Shown here piece by piece: positions 1-8,913 of a stretch of DNA of 52,520 nucleotides. Source of the stretch: Betaproteobacteria bacterium (GTDB lineage: Bacteria > Pseudomonadota > Gammaproteobacteria > Burkholderiales > SG8-41); the NCBI GenBank assembly GCA_021732605.1, contig JAKFUS010000035.1, positions 6,443 to 58,962 of the forward strand, written 5' to 3'. Made by a program: the position numbers and the translations under genes. A model generated the notes under the pieces. That model did not search any database, had not been told where the DNA came from, and saw only the letters and a list, made by a program, of their open reading frames with translations. The stretch's first letter is position 1; each line of letters starts with the position of its first letter.

Positions 1-30
1 ACTGGTGACTGGTGACTGGTGATTAGGTGA
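1..30. repeat. Edge of a 7-bp tandem repeat array (GGTGACT/GGTGATT family)
   Basis: The first 30 bases are consecutive heptamers of the type GGTGACT and GGTGATT, ending directly at the stop codon of the next gene. It is the same heptamer family as the larger array at 11731-11930. The array probably continues to the left of the window, so its full size is unknown. Confidence 0.75.
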
Positions 31-1038
31 TTATTGCTCTAGTTTGATGTTGGCTTCCTTGATTACTTTGCCCCATTTGGCGGTTTCGTTTTTTAGGAAG
101 GCGGTGAATACTGCGGGGGTGCTGCCTACGGCGAGGGCGCCTGAGGCTTCGAAGGTTTTGGCCATCTCCGGTGATTGCACGATGGCAGCAACCTCCTTGC
201 CCAGTTTTTCGATGATGGCGCGCGGCACACCGGCCGGCGCGATCATGCCCTGGAAGGCTTCCGCCTGATAACCCTTCAGCGTTTCGCCGATGGTCGGCAC
301 GCCGGGCATGTTGTCCAGGGGTTTGGCACTGGTCAGCGCCAGCGCCTTGACCTTGCCGGCCTTGATATGCGGTGCCGCGGAGATCGTGGTGGTGAACAGC
401 ATCGTCACGCGGCCGCCGATGACATCGGTGATCGCCGGCGGGATGCCTTTGTACGGCACGTGGATCATTTCGATGCCGGCCATGCGTTTGAACAGTTCCG
501 CCGACAGATGTGGCGCAGAACCCGCGCCCGGCGTGGCAAAGGTCAGTTCGCCGGCTTTGGATTTGGCCAGCGCGATCAGGTCCTTGATGCTGGCCGCGGG
601 TGCTGAAGCGCTGACAATCAAAATATTGGGCTGGGAATTGAGTTGCGTCACCGGCGTGAAATCCTTGATCGGATCGTACGGCAGCTTGGCATAGAGGCTG
701 GGGTTGATCGCAAAGGTGGTGGTGATCATCAGCATGGTGTAACCGTCAGGCACGGACTTCGCAGCGATTTCCGTGCCGATGATGGTGGCCGCACCCGGAC
801 GGGTATCGATCACCACGTTCTGCCCCCACTTCTCGGTGAGCTTCTGCCCGATCAGGCGCGCGGTGATGTCGAGTCCGCCACCGGCGGCGAATGGCACGAT
901 CATGCGGATGGGTTTGTTCGGATAGCTGGTAGTAGAAACGGTGGCAGCAGAAGAGACAGCTGCTTTGTCTTGGGCTACGGCGATGCCGCTGACTGCGAAT
1001 ACCGCGGCAAAGGATGCGGCACAGAAGGGATATTTCAT
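31..1038 (-). CDS. Bug/TctC-family periplasmic solute-binding protein
   Basis: Predicted secreted receptor of about 335 residues. These proteins bind carboxylates or other small organic acids in the periplasm, and some serve a tripartite tricarboxylate transporter (TctAB). Visible family features are the signal peptide starting MKYPFCAASF, then YPNKPIRMIVPFAAGGGLDI, a VVIDTRPGA loop, the DGYTMLMI segment, and HVPYKGIPPAITDVIGG. I start at the ATG at 1038 because it directly precedes the signal peptide; the open frame extends 24 codons further upstream without family similarity. It is the last of three Bug genes in the same orientation (spacing 140 and 27 bases) and has no transporter genes beside it. 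The ligand cannot be told from sequence. Confidence 0.93.
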   Translation of the reverse strand: MKYPFCAASFAAVFAVSGIAVAQDKAAVSSAATVSTTSYPNKPIRMIVPFAAGGGLDITARLIGQKLTEKWGQNVVIDTRPGAATIIGTEIAAKSVPDGYTMLMITTTFAINPSLYAKLPYDPIKDFTPVTQLNSQPNILIVSASAPAASIKDLIALAKSKAGELTFATPGAGSAPHLSAELFKRMAGIEMIHVPYKGIPPAITDVIGGRVTMLFTTTISAAPHIKAGKVKALALTSAKPLDNMPGVPTIGETLKGYQAEAFQGMIAPAGVPRAIIEKLGKEVAAIVQSPEMAKTFEASGALAVGSTPAVFTAFLKNETAKWGKVIKEANIKLEQ

Positions 1039-1178
1039 GCTGATTGCAAGCCCAGGGATTGTTTGATTTGATGTTATCACGCTCGCCGGAAGCGAGCGGA
1101 TTGGTGCCATGTCCTGACTGCTAACGTCAGGTCAGTTAACCCCGAAAAAAAACCTGTCACCTGTCGCGGATTGCGCTT

Positions 1179-2162
1179 TCACTCGCCCTTGATTCCGGCG
1201 ATTTTTGCAACCTTGGCCCACTTGTCCATTTCGTCGATGACATGCTTGCCGAGTTCTTCCGGCGACTTCGTCATCGGTTCCGCGCCTTCGTTGATCATGC
1301 GTTTCGTGGTCTCCGGATTTTCGAGCACGACCTTGAGTTCGGCATTGAGACGCTTGATGATCGCCGGTGACGTGCCGCGCGGCGCAGCAACACCCCACCA
1401 GTTTGCCGTGTCATAACCGGGTACGCCGGATTCGGCGATGGTCGGCATGTCGGGCAGCGTGATGCTGCGTTTCGCGCCGCTGGTGGCGAGGCCGCGCAGT
1501 TTGCCAGAGCGGATATGGCCGATGGCCTGAATCAGGGATGACAGGCAGATGTGCGCCTGTCCGCCGATGGTGGCGATCAGCGCCGGACCGCCGCCCTTGT
1601 ACGGCACATGCAGCATCTTGGTGCCGGTCATGTATTTGAAAAGTTCAGTGCCAAAATGCGCATTGCTGCCAACGCCTGTCGAGGCGTATATCACATAGTC
1701 CGGCTTGGCCTTGGCCAGTGCGATGAGTTCTGCCACGGATTTGGCCGGAAAGCCCGGGTTCACCGCCAGCACATTCGGGCCGGAGCCGAGCATCGCCACC
1801 CAGGCAAACGCCTTTTTCGAATCGTAGGGCAGCTTGTGGATGATCGGGTTGGTGGTGAACGAGGTGGAAATCACCAGCAAGGTGTAGCCGTCGGGCTGTG
1901 AAGTCGCGGCGATTTCGGTGCCGATGATGGAGTTACCGCCGGCTCGGTTGTCGATGACCACCTGTTTGCCGAGTCGTTCGCCGAGGCCGGCGCCGACCAG
2001 CCGTCCTACGATGTCGTTGCTGCCGCCGGGCGGGAACGGCACCACCAGCCGCACCGGCCGCGAAGGATAAGACTGCGCCACGACGTTAAATGGGGTGGCG
2101 CAGGTCATTACAATGGCGGCGACCACAGCACCGGCAGCCACCGTGAATTTATTTTTATTCAT
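1179..2162 (-). CDS. Bug/TctC-family periplasmic solute-binding protein
   Basis: A 327-residue secreted receptor. The N-terminus is a signal peptide (MNKNKFTVAAGAVVAAIVMT, cleavage probably after VVA), followed by YPSRPVRLVVPFPPGGSNDI, the VVIDNRAGG loop, DGYTLLVIS, and MLHVPYKGGGPALIATIGG, which are the family landmarks in order. It lies 27 bases after the preceding Bug gene on the same strand and 140 before the next, so the three are probably cotranscribed. No membrane subunits of a tripartite transporter are nearby; as in many Burkholderiales the receptor is an orphan. The substrate is unknown. Confidence 0.93.
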   Translation of the reverse strand: MNKNKFTVAAGAVVAAIVMTCATPFNVVAQSYPSRPVRLVVPFPPGGSNDIVGRLVGAGLGERLGKQVVIDNRAGGNSIIGTEIAATSQPDGYTLLVISTSFTTNPIIHKLPYDSKKAFAWVAMLGSGPNVLAVNPGFPAKSVAELIALAKAKPDYVIYASTGVGSNAHFGTELFKYMTGTKMLHVPYKGGGPALIATIGGQAHICLSSLIQAIGHIRSGKLRGLATSGAKRSITLPDMPTIAESGVPGYDTANWWGVAAPRGTSPAIIKRLNAELKVVLENPETTKRMINEGAEPMTKSPEELGKHVIDEMDKWAKVAKIAGIKGE

Positions 2163-2189
2163 CTTGGGGCCTGTGATGTGGATTTCAGG

Positions 2190-3182
2190 TCAGTTCAAAT
2201 CAAGTTTTGCGGCCTTGGCAAGCTTGTTCCATTTCGCCATTTCGGAGCGGATGTGCGCGGTGAACTGCTCCGGCGTCGAACCGACGGGCGTCGAGCCGTC
2301 GGAGGCCAGGCGCTTGGCGATTTCCGGGTTCTTCAGCGCTTCGACGATGCCGTTACGGATCTTGTTGACGATGGGTTTCGGCACTTTGGCACCGGTGATC
2401 ACGCCGTACCATTGATCCACCTCATAGCCCGGCACGCCGGATTCGGCAACAGTCGGAATGTCCGGCACGGCGGGGGAACGTTTGCCGGCGGTGATCGCCA
2501 GCACGCGCACGCGGCCCGATTGCCAGTGCGCACGCACGCCGAAGAAGGTGCCGAAACCGACCTGCACATCGCCTGCGAGGTTGGCGATGACGCCGGCCGC
2601 GGTGCCCTTGTACGGCACATGGATCATCTGCACCTTGGCCATGTAATTGAACATCTCGCCGGCAAAGTGCTGCAGCCCGCCGGTGCCGGATGAGCTGAAC
2701 AGCAGCTTGCCGGGATTGGCCTTGGCGTAAGTAATCAGTTCCTGGATGTTTTTTGCCGGCACTTTTTCATTGACGTACACGGCATAGAACAGCGAAGTCG
2801 CCTGAGAAATGCCCTGCAAATCTTTGCCGAGGTCATAAGGCATTTTTGGATTGGTGCCGGAATTGACGCTGTGCGATGCCGAGATCAGGCAGATGGTGTA
2901 GCCGTCGGGCGGCGCCAGCGCGGTGAGTTCGACACCGATCGAACCGGCAGCGCCGGTGCGGTTGTCGACCACGAACTGCTGGTTCATCGAGTCGCCGAGG
3001 AACTTCGCCAAAGTACGCGCAGTGGTATCGGTGCCTGCCCCCGGCGTGAACGGCGAAATGAATCGCACCGGCTTGGTGGGGTAATCCTTGGCGGCATCGG
3101 CCTGTGCCCAGGCAGTGGTTGAAACTGCGGCGACCAAAGCTGCGGCAAGCGCGCCGGCAGCGCGTTTGGGAATGACTGACAT
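2190..3182 (-). CDS. Bug/TctC-family periplasmic solute-binding protein
   Basis: A 330-residue secreted receptor, first of three Bug genes in a row. The start at 3182 is chosen because GAGGAG lies just upstream and the protein then begins with a signal peptide (MSVIPKRAAGALAAALVAAV, cleavage near AWA). The long upstream extension of the open frame runs through tandem repeats and is not coding. Family landmarks are YPTKPVRFISPFTPGAGTDT, FVVDNRTGA, DGYTICLISA and MIHVPYKGTAAGVIANLAGD. The gene follows an Old Yellow Enzyme-type reductase 238 bases upstream on the same strand, which suggests but does not prove a shared aromatic or carboxylate catabolic role. Confidence 0.93.
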   Translation of the reverse strand: MSVIPKRAAGALAAALVAAVSTTAWAQADAAKDYPTKPVRFISPFTPGAGTDTTARTLAKFLGDSMNQQFVVDNRTGAAGSIGVELTALAPPDGYTICLISASHSVNSGTNPKMPYDLGKDLQGISQATSLFYAVYVNEKVPAKNIQELITYAKANPGKLLFSSSGTGGLQHFAGEMFNYMAKVQMIHVPYKGTAAGVIANLAGDVQVGFGTFFGVRAHWQSGRVRVLAITAGKRSPAVPDIPTVAESGVPGYEVDQWYGVITGAKVPKPIVNKIRNGIVEALKNPEIAKRLASDGSTPVGSTPEQFTAHIRSEMAKWNKLAKAAKLDLN

Positions 3183-3206
3183 GGTGATACTCCTCAGTGG
3201 AAATGC

Positions 3207-3294
3207 TTTTTTGCTGCTTAATTTTTTGCTGCTTGATAATAGGCTAGTAAGAATAGGCAAGTAAGGATAGGCGCGTAATGGTAGGCAATTAGCC
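3207..3294. repeat. Two short tandem repeats in the leader of a Bug gene
   Basis: Positions 3207-3236 hold two copies of a 15-bp unit (TTTTTTGCTGCTTRA). Positions 3239-3294 hold four degenerate copies of a 14-bp unit beginning ATAGGC or GTAGGC (starts at 3239, 3253, 3267 and 3281). Both lie just upstream of the Bug start at 3182, so they would fall in its leader or promoter. A function is not evident. Confidence 0.6.
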
Positions 3295-3359
3295 TGCTTT
3301 GCGCCATGCAGTTCCCGCACTGCGGACACTGCCGTTCATACCCTCACTGGAAAATCATA

Positions 3360-3377
3360 TAACTATTTGATTTTATT
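3360..3377 (-). promoter_or_regulatory. Perfect IHF-consensus site with upstream A-tract
   Basis: Read on the minus strand the site is AATAAAATCAA-N4-TTA, which contains WATCAANNNNTTR, the IHF consensus, with an A-rich tract before it. It lies in the 238-base spacer between the reductase gene and the Bug genes. Three more sites of the same form occur at 11052, 33987 and 48492. Binding is inferred from the consensus only. Confidence 0.5.
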
Positions 3378-3420
3378 TATTATTTAAACAAACACCGTTG
3401 ACGACATAAATGCAGCCGTA

Positions 3421-4650
3421 TCAGCGATGGCCCCTGCGATCGGCGATACCCGCCTCCCAGGAATAAGCAACCTGCTCTTCCGTGCCAAAGGGGATATCGA
3501 CCGTGTTGCCGGGTGGGTATGACTTGCTGTGCTGCGCTAGTTGGCGCAGGCGTTGCGCTTCGCGCGCATGCACGAGTGCCAGCGGATCCGCGCAGCCGAG
3601 TTCACGCGCTGCGTGCAGCGGCCAGTTCGGGTCGTCCATCAAACCGCGCGCCAGTGCAATCAGATCAGCATGCCCTTCGCGCAGGATGGCTTCGGCATGA
3701 CTCGCGTCGCTGATCATGCCGACAGCAACCGTCGGCATGCCGGTCTCGCGGCGGATTTCACGCGCGTATCCCGCCTGGAAACCCGGCACGCGGGGAACCG
3801 CTGACAAACCACCCTCGCCGCCAAGGGCGATGCCGCCGGAAGAACAATCGACCATGTCCACACCGCGCTGTTTCAGTTCACGCACCAGCGTCAGCGTTTC
3901 CTCGATGCCCCAGACGCCGCCGGGGCCTTCAACGGCCGATGTGCGGAAAAACAGCGGCCGGTCCGCAGGCCAGACAGCGCGTACCGCCTCGACGACTTCG
4001 AGGGGGTATCGCATGCAGCCTTCGAGATTACCGCCATAAGCATCAGTACGCAGATTCGATAGCGGAGACAAGAATTGATGGATAAAGTAACCGTGAGCGC
4101 CGTGGATTTCGCAGATGTCGTAACCGGCATCGACCGATCGTTGTGTTGCCTCGCGCCAGGCGGCGATGGTGGCGCGGATGTCGCTGACATCCATCTCGCG
4201 CGGAATGACGCCACCCGGTGTCGGCGGCAAAGGGCTGGGTGATATGCCCTGCCAGGGGCGTTCGGCCTCGTTCAGCGCGACACGGCCTTTCAGCGGACCA
4301 TGCCGGGAAGCACGCCGGCCACAATGTCCCAACTGGATGCCGGGCACGGCACCCATCGACTTGATGAAATCGGTCATGCGCCGGTAGGCGGGGATGTGGC
4401 TGTCTTTATAGATGCCGGCGCAATGGTGGGTCTTGCGGCCGCGCGCCTCGACTGCGGTTTCTTCGCCGAACACAATGCCGCAGCCACCCATCGCGAAGCG
4501 GCCGAAATTGACCAGTTGCCAATCCTCTGGAGCGCCATCGTCCGACAGGTACTGGCACATCGGCGAACTGACGATGCGATTGCGGGCGACAACCGAGCGC
4601 AGCCGGATCGGCGTAAACAGCATCGGCATGTCCGGTGACACGTCATTCAT
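3421..4650 (-). CDS. Old Yellow Enzyme family NADH:flavin oxidoreductase (YqjM/XenA-like)
   Basis: A 409-residue FMN-dependent ene-reductase of the YqjM class, which reduces activated C=C bonds using NAD(P)H; some relatives act on xenobiotics or in aromatic catabolism. Landmarks are FTPIRLRSVVARNRIV at the N-terminus, SPMCQY with C32 and Y34 (matching YqjM Cys26 and Tyr28), the HGAHGYFIHQFLSP motif with H183, H186 and Y188 (substrate and proton relay), and the C-terminal phosphate-binding region around ALARGLMDDPNWP. Length fits the family. The ATG at 4650 has a weak GAAAG upstream; an ATG at codon 8 is also possible. It is followed on the same strand by three Bug receptors. Confidence 0.92.
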   Translation of the reverse strand: MNDVSPDMPMLFTPIRLRSVVARNRIVSSPMCQYLSDDGAPEDWQLVNFGRFAMGGCGIVFGEETAVEARGRKTHHCAGIYKDSHIPAYRRMTDFIKSMGAVPGIQLGHCGRRASRHGPLKGRVALNEAERPWQGISPSPLPPTPGGVIPREMDVSDIRATIAAWREATQRSVDAGYDICEIHGAHGYFIHQFLSPLSNLRTDAYGGNLEGCMRYPLEVVEAVRAVWPADRPLFFRTSAVEGPGGVWGIEETLTLVRELKQRGVDMVDCSSGGIALGGEGGLSAVPRVPGFQAGYAREIRRETGMPTVAVGMISDASHAEAILREGHADLIALARGLMDDPNWPLHAARELGCADPLALVHAREAQRLRQLAQHSKSYPPGNTVDIPFGTEEQVAYSWEAGIADRRGHR

Positions 4651-4715
4651 TTTGTGGAATCTTTCAGAGCGGACTCATTTTGGAATGTTGTAGTGTATGC
4701 GAGGTAACCGACTAG

Positions 4716-4745
4716 CCCCGCATCTGCTACCCCCGCATCTATTAC
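4716..4745. repeat. 15-bp direct duplication at the end of hrpA
   Basis: Two adjacent copies of CCCCGCATCTRYTAC (4716-4730 and 4731-4745, two mismatches). The second copy contains the hrpA stop codon. It looks like a small local duplication. Confidence 0.55.
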
Positions 4746-7700
4746 CCCATCAAGCTCCACAGCTTGTCCAACCGTTTGTATGACACCGGGGACGGCGTCT
4801 TCAGTTCCTGTGCGTACAGCGACACGCGCAGTTCCTCAATGTGCCAGCGGAATTCAAGCAGGCGCGGATCAACCATGCCCGCCTTCTGCTGCTGGTCGAG
4901 GCGCATTTCGTAACGGCCCCAGAGCTGGGCGATGCTCGCCGCATGTTTGGCGTCGCGTTCGGCGTTCGCCGGAAATTTGGTGAGTCGCATGCGCATCGCC
5001 TGCAGATAACGCGGCAACTGAGACAACTGCGGCCAGGGCGTGGCGTTGAAAAATCCCTTGTAGACCAGCCGCTGGAGCTGCGCGCGGGTGTCGTTGGCGG
5101 CGCGCGCGACCGTGCCCTTGGCCGCACCCAGTGCCAGCGACAACAGGTGATGCTCCGTAGCAATGGTCACAAATATACGGCAAGCCGCTTCATTCACCGC
5201 CGGCAGCCGCGTGCGTGCACGCTTGACCTGGTCCTCAAACGCTTTTAATCCGCGCGGCAGTTCATCATCGCCGATAAAGGCACGGTCGCAGATCGCACTG
5301 ACCAGATCGGCGCGCAGTTCATCGACATTGGCAACGGTGCGCAATTGCAGCGCCGCCTGCTCGAAACCGCGCAGGTTTTTTTCGAGCTGGCGCATCTGCT
5401 CTTTGAGTACGATACGGGTCAGGCGCACGATGCCGGCGCGCATTGATGCCTGGGCCGCGGCCTCGACATCAAACAGCTGGATCGCCACGCTGTCGCCCTC
5501 GTCGGCCAGCGCCGGATAGCCGGTGACCTTGCGACCGGCGCGGGTAAAGGTAATGGTCTGCGGCAGATCGCCGAAATCCCAGCTGCGGATGTCCTTGCGT
5601 TCGATGCCGGTGGTCGTGGTACTGAAGGTCAGTTGCGCCGCCTCGCCGAGTTGGGCTTTTAATGCGACCAGATCACGGCCCTGCGCCAATTCGCGTCCCG
5701 ATTCGTCGATCACGCGGTAGTTGCAGCGCAGGTGCGGCGGGTAATCAATGGCAGCAGCCTCGTCGCGTGCCAGCGGCGCGGCGGCGGCGCGCGAGGCATA
5801 ACGTACAACCGCATCACCGAGTAAACCCTGAGCCGTTCCTTCAGTCTGCAGGAATCGCGTCACATGCTCCGATGGCGGCGTCAGGCTGCGCCGCCAGTTT
5901 TTCGGCAAGGCCTTGAACGCAAACGCGACCTTGTCGCGAATCATGCCCGGCACCAGCCAGTCGAAGGCTGCCGCATCCAGCTTGTTGAGCAGCGCCAGCG
6001 GCACGGTGGCGGTGATGCCGTCGAGCGCATGGCCGGGATCAAAACGGTATTTCAGCGGCACATCAAACTCGCCCGCATGCAGACTGTCGGGAAACTGTGC
6101 TTCGGTGATGTCCTCGGCGGCGTGGCGCATCAGGTATTCACGCGTCAGCAGCAGGTGCGCGGCGTTTTTCTGCTCTGCGTCCTTGCGCCATTTTTCAAAA
6201 CCTGCACCGTTGACGATGTCCTGCGGAATCAGCGCGTCATAAAACGCGAATATTGCTTCGTCGCTGACCAGCACATCGCGTTTGCGCGCCTTGTGCTCCA
6301 GCTCCTGCACTTCTTTTATAAGTAATTGATTTTGTTTAATAAATTTAGACTGCGTGGCGTAATCACCGGCCACCAAGGCTTGACGAATAAAGATCTCCCG
6401 CGACTCCTGCGGATTGATCGCGCCGTAATGCACGCGGCGCTTGGGCACGATGGTGATGCCGTACAGCGTGACGCGTTCGAAGGCGGTGACCATCGCGCGT
6501 TCGCGCTCCCAGTGCGGATCAAAATAGTGGCGGTCGACCAGGTCGCGCGCCAGCGGTTCTATCCATTCCGGTTCGATGCGCGCAACACTCCTGGCGTACA
6601 AACGCGCGGTATCCACCAGTTCACCGGCCATCACCCATTTCGGCGAATTTGCGTTATTAGCTTTGCGCAAACCCGAGCCGGGAAAAATCGTGAACTTGAT
6701 GCCGCGCGCACCGAGGTACTCACCGTCTTCGTTTTTGAAACCGATGTTGCCGAGCAGGCCGGCGAGCAGCGCGCGATGAATCTGCTCCGGCGTGGCCGCT
6801 GTTTCATTGACCTGCATGCCGAGTTCGGCCACCAGCGACGCGAGCTGGCTGTGGATGTCGCGCCATTCGCGCAGCCGGCGCTGCGACAAAAACTGTGCAG
6901 CCAGTTCCTGCGCCAGTTTGCTGTTGGATTTTTTGTGCTGAATGGCGTCGCCGAAAAACTGCCACAGCTTCAAGTACACCATGAAGTCCGACTTGTCATC
7001 GACGAACTGCGCATGCGCACGGTCCGCAGCCTCGGCCTTGTCGAACGGGCGTTCGCGCGGATCCTGCACCGACAGTGCGGAGGCGATGATCAGCACTTCG
7101 TTTAAACAGTTTTCCTGTTTTGCAGCGATGATCATGCGCGCGATGCGCGGGTCGATCGGGAATTTGGCGAGCTGCCAGCCAACGGGCGTCAGCGCCTTGC
7201 CCGCATCAACGGCACCAAGCTCGGCCAGCAACTGGTAGCCGTCGGCAATCATCCGCGAGGTCGGTGCCTCGAGGAAGGGAAAATCCTCGACGTCGCCAAT
7301 GCGCAGCGCCTTCATGCGCAGGATCACGTGGGCCAGTGACGAGCGCAGGATTTCCGGATCGGTGTATTGCGGGCGCGCCGCGTAATCGTCCTCGGCGTAG
7401 AGCCGGATCGCGATGCCGGCAGCGACACGACCGCAGCGCCCGGCGCGCTGGTCGGCGGAGGCACGGGCGATTTTTTCGATCTGCAGCTTCTCGACCTTGT
7501 TGCGGTAGCTGTAGCGGTTGATGCGGGCGAGCCCGGTATCGACCACGTAATGAATGCCGGGGACGGTCAGCGAAGTCTCGGCAACGTTGGTGGCGAGCAC
7601 GATGCGCCGCGCGCCGCCGGACTTGAACACCCGGTCCTGCTCCTCGAAGGACAGCCTCGCATACAGCGGCAGGATTTCCGCGCCCTTGGGATGATTTTTG

Positions 7701-8521
7701 CGCAATGCCTCGGCGGCCTCGCGGATTTCGCGCTCACCGGGCAGGAACACCAGCACGTCGCCGCCCGCGCGTTCACGCCACAGTTCGGCGACGGCATCAA
7801 CGATGGCTTGATCGAGGTCTTTTTCTTCTTCAGCTACGGGGTGATAACGCACCTCTACCGGATAGGTGCGTCCGGAAACCTCGATCACCGGCGCCGGTTT
7901 GCCATCCGTCGCAAAATGCTCTGCAAATCGGGTTGAGTCTATGGTCGCCGAAGTCACAATGATTTTGAGATCCGGCCGCCGCGACATCAGCCGCTTCAGG
8001 TAACCGAGCAGAAAATCGATGTTCAGGCTGCGCTCATGCGCCTCATCGATGATCAGCGTGTCGTAAGCACGCAGGTCGGGATCTCCCTGGGTTTCGGCGA
8101 GCAGGATGCCATCGGTCATCAGCTTGATATAGCTGTTCGATGACATCTTGTCGGAGAAACGCACCTTGTAACCCACGGCATGGCCGAGCGGGGTTTTCAG
8201 TTCCTGCGCGATGCGCGTCGCCACCGTTCGCGCGGCAATGCGTCGTGGCTGGGTGTGGCCGATCAGGCCGCTGACACCGCGCTTGAGCTCCAGGCAGATC
8301 TTCGGCAACTGCGTGGTTTTTCCGGAGCCGGTTTCACCGCAGATGATGACGACCTGGTTTTCAGCGACCGCGCGGGCGATGTCCGCGCGCATCGCCACCA
8401 CCGGCAGGTCGTCGGGGTAGGTCGGCTGCGGCAGGTTGCGCAGGCGTTGTGCGATGTCTTCGGGGGTGCGGGGTTTCAAAACGGATAAAACCTCAGCCAC
8501 AGAGGTCACAGAGCACTGCAT
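4742..8521 (-). CDS. hrpA: ATP-dependent RNA helicase HrpA (DEAH box)
   Basis: A 1259-residue DEAH-box helicase close in length to E. coli HrpA (1300), implicated there in mRNA processing and ribosome quality control in the cytoplasm. Visible motifs are Walker A GETGSGKTT at 62-70, HTQPRRIAART (motif Ia), DEAH at 159-162, SAT at 191-193, and motif VI with DQRAGRCGRV. The remainder is the helicase-associated region and the long HrpA-specific C-terminal part ending VSYKRLDKLWSLMG. The N-terminus is shorter than in E. coli. The assigned ATG at 8521 lies between the arms of an inverted repeat (8495-8552) whose left arm falls in the first codons, so the first 10 or so residues are uncertain; homology starts near YPDDLP (residue 35). 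Confidence 0.96.
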   Translation of the reverse strand: MQCSVTSVAEVLSVLKPRTPEDIAQRLRNLPQPTYPDDLPVVAMRADIARAVAENQVVIICGETGSGKTTQLPKICLELKRGVSGLIGHTQPRRIAARTVATRIAQELKTPLGHAVGYKVRFSDKMSSNSYIKLMTDGILLAETQGDPDLRAYDTLIIDEAHERSLNIDFLLGYLKRLMSRRPDLKIIVTSATIDSTRFAEHFATDGKPAPVIEVSGRTYPVEVRYHPVAEEEKDLDQAIVDAVAELWRERAGGDVLVFLPGEREIREAAEALRKNHPKGAEILPLYARLSFEEQDRVFKSGGARRIVLATNVAETSLTVPGIHYVVDTGLARINRYSYRNKVEKLQIEKIARASADQRAGRCGRVAAGIAIRLYAEDDYAARPQYTDPEILRSSLAHVILRMKALRIGDVEDFPFLEAPTSRMIADGYQLLAELGAVDAGKALTPVGWQLAKFPIDPRIARMIIAAKQENCLNEVLIIASALSVQDPRERPFDKAEAADRAHAQFVDDKSDFMVYLKLWQFFGDAIQHKKSNSKLAQELAAQFLSQRRLREWRDIHSQLASLVAELGMQVNETAATPEQIHRALLAGLLGNIGFKNEDGEYLGARGIKFTIFPGSGLRKANNANSPKWVMAGELVDTARLYARSVARIEPEWIEPLARDLVDRHYFDPHWERERAMVTAFERVTLYGITIVPKRRVHYGAINPQESREIFIRQALVAGDYATQSKFIKQNQLLIKEVQELEHKARKRDVLVSDEAIFAFYDALIPQDIVNGAGFEKWRKDAEQKNAAHLLLTREYLMRHAAEDITEAQFPDSLHAGEFDVPLKYRFDPGHALDGITATVPLALLNKLDAAAFDWLVPGMIRDKVAFAFKALPKNWRRSLTPPSEHVTRFLQTEGTAQGLLGDAVVRYASRAAAAPLARDEAAAIDYPPHLRCNYRVIDESGRELAQGRDLVALKAQLGEAAQLTFSTTTTGIERKDIRSWDFGDLPQTITFTRAGRKVTGYPALADEGDSVAIQLFDVEAAAQASMRAGIVRLTRIVLKEQMRQLEKNLRGFEQAALQLRTVANVDELRADLVSAICDRAFIGDDELPRGLKAFEDQVKRARTRLPAVNEAACRIFVTIATEHHLLSLALGAAKGTVARAANDTRAQLQRLVYKGFFNATPWPQLSQLPRYLQAMRMRLTKFPANAERDAKHAASIAQLWGRYEMRLDQQQKAGMVDPRLLEFRWHIEELRVSLYAQELKTPSPVSYKRLDKLWSLMG

Positions 8522-8552
8522 ACCCTGGCTTTACTCGATGACTTCTGTGGCT
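8495..8552. repeat. Inverted repeat spanning the 5' end of hrpA
   Basis: Arms AGCCACAGAGGTCA (8495-8508) and TGACTTCTGTGGCT (8539-8552) are complementary with one mismatch and 30 bases between them. The left arm lies in the first hrpA codons, and the right arm overlaps the stop codon of the small upstream gene. It could form a hairpin in the hrpA leader that masks the start. Confidence 0.6.
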
Positions 8553-8700
8553 AAAAGGGTTTTGCTTCAGCAAATAAGCGTGGCCGGCGGGGTATTGCCA
8601 TTGTCTTCCAGCGTACAGACGGGCTTCGTGCCGACACACAGTATGCAAGTTCGGTGACTGTGGGCTGCTGGTCGCCGAAGCTGATGCCGGTTAATTGCAT
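8551..8700 (-). CDS. Small hypothetical protein upstream of hrpA
   Basis: A 49-codon frame starting MQLTGISFGDQQ. It is listed because a strong AAGGAG lies eight bases before the ATG at 8700. It is basic in its second half (WKTMAIPRRPRLFAEAKPF), with no signal peptide and no domain that I recognise. Its TAG stop overlaps the right arm of the inverted repeat, and hrpA starts 29 bases later on the same strand, so it could be a leader-type gene cotranscribed with hrpA. Chance occurrence cannot be excluded. Confidence 0.35.
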   Translation of the reverse strand: MQLTGISFGDQQPTVTELAYCVSARSPSVRWKTMAIPRRPRLFAEAKPF

Positions 8701-8913
8701 GGCTGAAACTCCTTGATTCTGCTCCTCACTGCGGCGCTTCGGCACAGGCACCGCAATTGAGGCCGCCAGTATAACAAAGGCCTTTGTTTTTAATGGTCTT
8801 GAAGCGCGTTCAAGAAGAGTCGTGGCACGCAATTACCGCAACAGAAAGGATTTCAAAGGCCATGCGCCAGTGGTTCGCGCATGGCGCAGCACAACTGCTG
8901 AAAGGATTACCTC

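Noticed and set aside
1132-1416. Small ORFs on both strands at the end of the second Bug gene
   Set aside because: They overlap the Bug coding sequence in other frames and show no independent support.
6326-7105. Plus-strand ORF of 259 codons
   Set aside because: Antisense of hrpA; composition reflects the complement of coding sequence.
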